From: an uncultured Lachnospiraceae bacterium | GTDB lineage: Bacteria; Bacillota; Clostridia; Lachnospirales; Lachnospiraceae | Length of the DNA stretch: 8,166 bases | Assembly (NCBI GenBank): GCA_910588885.1 | Contig: CAJUSQ010000053.1 | Coordinates: 1-8,166, forward strand | Direction of reading: 5' to 3' | Shown: one piece after another, positions 6,099 through 8,166 of the stretch | Numbering within the stretch: position 1 is the stretch's first letter | Layout of the letters: every line of letters begins with the position of its first letter | Notes under the pieces: generated by a model | Seen by the model: the letters and a program-made list of their open reading frames with translations, nothing else | Database searches by the model: none | Told to the model about the DNA's origin: nothing | Made by a program: the position numbers and the translations under genes

Positions 6099-6151
6099 AA
6101 AAAAACAGGCGGCCGCTTTTCCGGAGTATCCCGGAATGAAGCAGCCGCCTG
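6099..6151 (-). terminator. intrinsic terminator of the riboflavin operon
   Basis: On the minus strand CAGGCGGC (6151 to 6144) pairs perfectly with GCCGCCTG (6113 to 6106). The pairing continues inward, TGCTT with AAGCG, through one T-G wobble to give about 13 base pairs. After a CA bulge there is a second helix TTCCGG/CCGGAA with a GATACT loop. A run of seven T follows immediately (6105 to 6099). It begins about 30 bases after the ribH stop and separates the rib genes from the next promoter. Confidence 0.93.
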
Positions 6152-6182
6152 CCACCCCATAGGGCGGGGCCAACCCAATGCC

Positions 6183-6644
6183 TTACATTCCCTTTATCAG
6201 GTTCACCATCTCAATGGCGGAGCAGGCCGTATCATACCCTTTATTCCCGGCCTTTGTTCCGGCGCGTTCAATGGCCTGTTCGATATTGTCCGTCGTGAGG
6301 ATGCCGAAAAGGACCGGAATCCCGGTTTCCATCCCGGCCGCCGCAATCCCCTTGCTGACTTCCGCACATACGTAATCATAATGGCTGGTGGCCCCGCGGA
6401 TCACGGCGCCCAGACAGACAACGGCATCATACTCCCCTGTTTTCGCCAGTTTTTTTGCCGCCAGCGGTATTTCAAACGCCCCCGGCACCCAGGCCAGGGT
6501 CAGATCCTCTTCCTTCATGCCATGGCGCAGGCAGGCATCCCTGGCGCCCCCGATCAGCTTTGATACGATAAATTCGTTAAACCTTGAAGCTACCAATGCA
6601 ATTTTTGCCCCGCTGGCCACTAAATTTCCTTCTAATACTCTCAT
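6183..6644 (-). CDS. ribH: 6,7-dimethyl-8-ribityllumazine synthase
   Basis: Condenses 5-amino-6-ribitylamino-uracil with 3,4-dihydroxy-2-butanone 4-phosphate to give lumazine, the penultimate step to riboflavin. The family forms pentamers or 60-subunit capsids that can enclose riboflavin synthase. At 153 aa the length is exactly typical. Substrate-site motifs are SRFNEFI (20-26), WVPGAFEIP (52-60), LGAVIRGATSHYDYV (78-92) with the catalytic H88, and FGILTTDN (113-120). R127, in IERAGTKAGNKG, is the phosphate-binding arginine. ATG 6644 is preceded by AAAGGAG at seven bases. It is the last gene of the riboflavin operon, 52 bases after ribBA, and is followed by the strong terminator at 6099-6151. 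Confidence 0.98.
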   Translation of the reverse strand: MRVLEGNLVASGAKIALVASRFNEFIVSKLIGGARDACLRHGMKEEDLTLAWVPGAFEIPLAAKKLAKTGEYDAVVCLGAVIRGATSHYDYVCAEVSKGIAAAGMETGIPVLFGILTTDNIEQAIERAGTKAGNKGYDTACSAIEMVNLIKGM

Positions 6645-6696
6645 GTCTGTCTCCTTTCTTCCGGGCCCGTTCCAAACAGTCCGGCAAGCCCTTTCG

Positions 6697-7896
6697 TTAA
6701 TAATTTGTCATATGCTGCATTTTTTCCTGCTTCGTTTTTAAATAAAAAATATCCGCTCTTTTCGGGGCCATCTGAATCGGCACCCGCTCCACAATCTCGA
6801 TCCCATATGCGGACAGTCCCGAAATTTTCCCGGGATTATTCGTAAGCAAACGCAGCTGCCTTGCACCCAGTTCATGGAGAATCAGGGCACCCGTCCCATA
6901 GCTTCTCAAATCCGGGGCAAACCCCAGGCGCACATTGGCTTCCACCGTATCCAGGCCCTGTTCCTGCAGTTCGTAGGCCCGCAGCTTGTTCATCAAACCG
7001 ATCCCGCGGCCTTCCTGACGCATATACAGCAAAATACCCCGTCCCTCCCGGGCAATCAATTCCATGGCCTTTTGCAGCTGCTCCCCGCAGTCACATCGCT
7101 CCGACCCAAACACATCCCCGGTCAGGCATTCCGAATGCACCCGGCACAGAACTGGTGTTCCGTCCGCAATTTCACCCATTGTCAGGGCAACATGGTGCTC
7201 TCCGGTCCGTTTATTTTCATAGCCATGGATGATGAATTCCCCATATTTTGTGGGAAGCTTGCTTTCCGCTGCTTTTTCCACGGCAGGCGCCTGCTCCATC
7301 CGGTATTTTACCAGATCCGCTATGGTAATTACCGTCATGGAAAATTGTTCCGCAAAGGCCAGAAGTTCCGTGGTGCGCATCATGTTCCCGTCTTCCCTCA
7401 TAATTTCACAGCAGAGCCCGCAGGGTTCCAGTCCTGCCAAAACAGCCAGATCCACCGTTGCCTCCGTATGCCCGGCACGTTCCAGAACACCGCCTGCCTT
7501 GGCCTCCAGAGGAAACATATGACCGGGGCGGCGGAACTCTTCCGGCCTGGCATCTGCCGCCGCTGCTTTCATCGCCGTCACGGAGCGTTCATATGCGGAA
7601 ATTCCGGTCGTTGTATCCACATGGTCCACCGATACGGTAAAGGCGGTTTCGTGATTGTCGGTATTTTCCCGCACCATGGGCTTTAAATCCAGTTTTTCAC
7701 AAAGCTCCTTTCCCATGGGCATACAGATCAGGCCACGGCCGTATTTTGCCATAAAATTTATATTTTCCGGGGTTGCAAACCGGCCTGCACAAATAAAATC
7801 CCCCTCATTCTCCCTGTCCGGATCGTCAATGACCATAATAATTTCCCCTGCACGGAGCTCCTTGAGCGCCTGTGGGATGTCAGCTGTTTTTCCCAT
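6697..7896 (-). CDS. ribBA: bifunctional DHBP synthase / GTP cyclohydrolase II
   Basis: The N-terminal half (about 1-200) makes 3,4-dihydroxy-2-butanone 4-phosphate from ribulose 5-phosphate; the C-terminal half (about 205-399) opens GTP to the first pyrimidine intermediate. DHBP synthase marks are IDDPDRENEGDF (23-34), TTTGISAYERS (96-106), RRPGHMFPL (122-130) and RAGHTEATVDL (140-150) with H143. Cyclohydrolase marks are the zinc cysteines C257, C268 and C270 in ECLTGDVFG and CDCGEQL. RQEGRGIGL (293-301), LGFAPDLRSYG (324-334) and LLTNNPGK (350-357) complete the site. Both active sites look intact. At 399 aa it has the usual fusion length. ATG 7896 was chosen because AAAGGAGGA stands eight bases upstream. 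A second in-frame ATG at 7920 also has a purine-rich AAGGAAGGGG upstream and would add eight residues. Confidence 0.97.
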   Translation of the reverse strand: MGKTADIPQALKELRAGEIIMVIDDPDRENEGDFICAGRFATPENINFMAKYGRGLICMPMGKELCEKLDLKPMVRENTDNHETAFTVSVDHVDTTTGISAYERSVTAMKAAAADARPEEFRRPGHMFPLEAKAGGVLERAGHTEATVDLAVLAGLEPCGLCCEIMREDGNMMRTTELLAFAEQFSMTVITIADLVKYRMEQAPAVEKAAESKLPTKYGEFIIHGYENKRTGEHHVALTMGEIADGTPVLCRVHSECLTGDVFGSERCDCGEQLQKAMELIAREGRGILLYMRQEGRGIGLMNKLRAYELQEQGLDTVEANVRLGFAPDLRSYGTGALILHELGARQLRLLTNNPGKISGLSAYGIEIVERVPIQMAPKRADIFYLKTKQEKMQHMTNY

Positions 7897-7938
7897 AACA
7901 ATTCCTCCTTTGCTCTCCATTTCAGTCAGCCCCTTCCT

Positions 7939-8166
7939 TTAAAATCCGTTTTCCCGCAGAAATGCTTCTGTGATACCGGTCTTTCTCATTTCCGGGGATT
8001 CCGGCTTTTTCAGGCCCAAAAGCTTTTCCACATATTTTCCAACCACATCGCATTCGATGTTCACAACGGCTCCCGGCTTCTTTTGGGAAAGCGTCGTTTC
8101 CCGAATCGTATGGGGGATCACCGAAACCGTAAATTCCACCTCATCTACCGCCGCTACCGTCAGGCT
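7939..8166 (-). CDS. ribE: riboflavin synthase alpha chain, C-terminal part (cut by window edge)
   Basis: The last 75 codons of a frame that stays open to the window end. Riboflavin synthase converts two lumazine molecules to riboflavin plus the ribitylamino-uracil that RibH reuses. The visible part starts with SLTVAAVDE, the SLTV strand of the second barrel domain. It continues with VSVIPHTIRETTL, PGAVVNIECDVVGKYVEKLL and an ITEAFLRENGF-type tail. The IPHT motif followed by NxExDxxGKYVE is characteristic of the second of the two internal repeats. Upstream residues, including the N-terminal repeat, lie beyond 8166. The stop is 43 bases from the chosen ribBA start. The gene is usually about 215 codons, so roughly two thirds is missing. 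Confidence 0.95.
   Translation of the reverse strand, partial: SLTVAAVDEVEFTVSVIPHTIRETTLSQKKPGAVVNIECDVVGKYVEKLLGLKKPESPEMRKTGITEAFLRENGF

Noticed and set aside
6661..6696. GC-rich self-complementary GGGC/GCCC stretch between ribBA and ribH
   Set aside because: Short stem with a large loop and no T-run after it. It does not look like a terminator, and ribH is the natural continuation of the operon.
6874..7686. 270-codon open frame on the plus strand opposite ribBA
   Set aside because: Antisense to well-conserved RibBA motifs in both domains, with no ribosome binding site or recognisable domain.
7921..8166. FMN riboswitch controlling the riboflavin genes
   Set aside because: None in the window: the left part of this stretch is the ribE end and the rest is ribE coding. 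A riboswitch would be upstream of the first rib gene, beyond 8166.

Overview
The window looks like ordinary core chromosome from a Clostridia-type Bacillota, most likely a Lachnospiraceae gut anaerobe. This is inferred from the gene order, AGGAGG-type ribosome binding sites on nearly every gene, a fused RibBA, and the style of the RNase Z and small accessory proteins; the species cannot be named. All recognised genes are on the minus strand, so transcription runs from high to low coordinates. I see no mobile element, CRISPR array, phage gene or broken gene.

Region 1 (8166 to about 6099) is the end of a riboflavin operon: the 3' part of ribE (cut by the window edge), then ribBA and ribH. It closes with a strong intrinsic terminator. 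Any ribD and any FMN riboswitch would lie beyond 8166. RibBA makes both precursors (from GTP and ribulose 5-phosphate), RibH condenses them to lumazine, and RibE turns lumazine into riboflavin.

Region 2 (about 6016 to 198) starts at a good sigma-A-type promoter (TTGAGA, 17 bases, TATAAT). It holds nine tightly packed genes: a YcxB-like membrane protein, tsaE, tsaB, rimI, a 72-aa zinc-ribbon-like protein, rnz (RNase Z), a membrane-anchored protein of unknown function, tsaD and ispD. TsaB, TsaD and TsaE carry out the second half of t6A37 tRNA modification; the first enzyme, TsaC/Sua5, is not in the window. RNase Z processes tRNA 3' ends. The block is therefore largely a tRNA-maturation cluster, with a ribosomal-protein acetyltransferase and an isoprenoid-pathway enzyme attached. 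Several junctions overlap by four bases or abut, which points to translational coupling. The only sizeable internal gap is 99 bases, between rimI and the zinc-ribbon gene.

Region 3 (197 to 1) has a separate strong promoter with phased A-tracts upstream. It drives a tRNA-Ser (anticodon UGA) whose 3' part is cut off by the window start.

The least explained parts are the three-gene block between rimI and tsaD (two unknown proteins flanking rnz), the YcxB-like gene heading the operon, and the junction between the rib terminator and the next promoter. I found no convincing evidence of a new multi-gene system.
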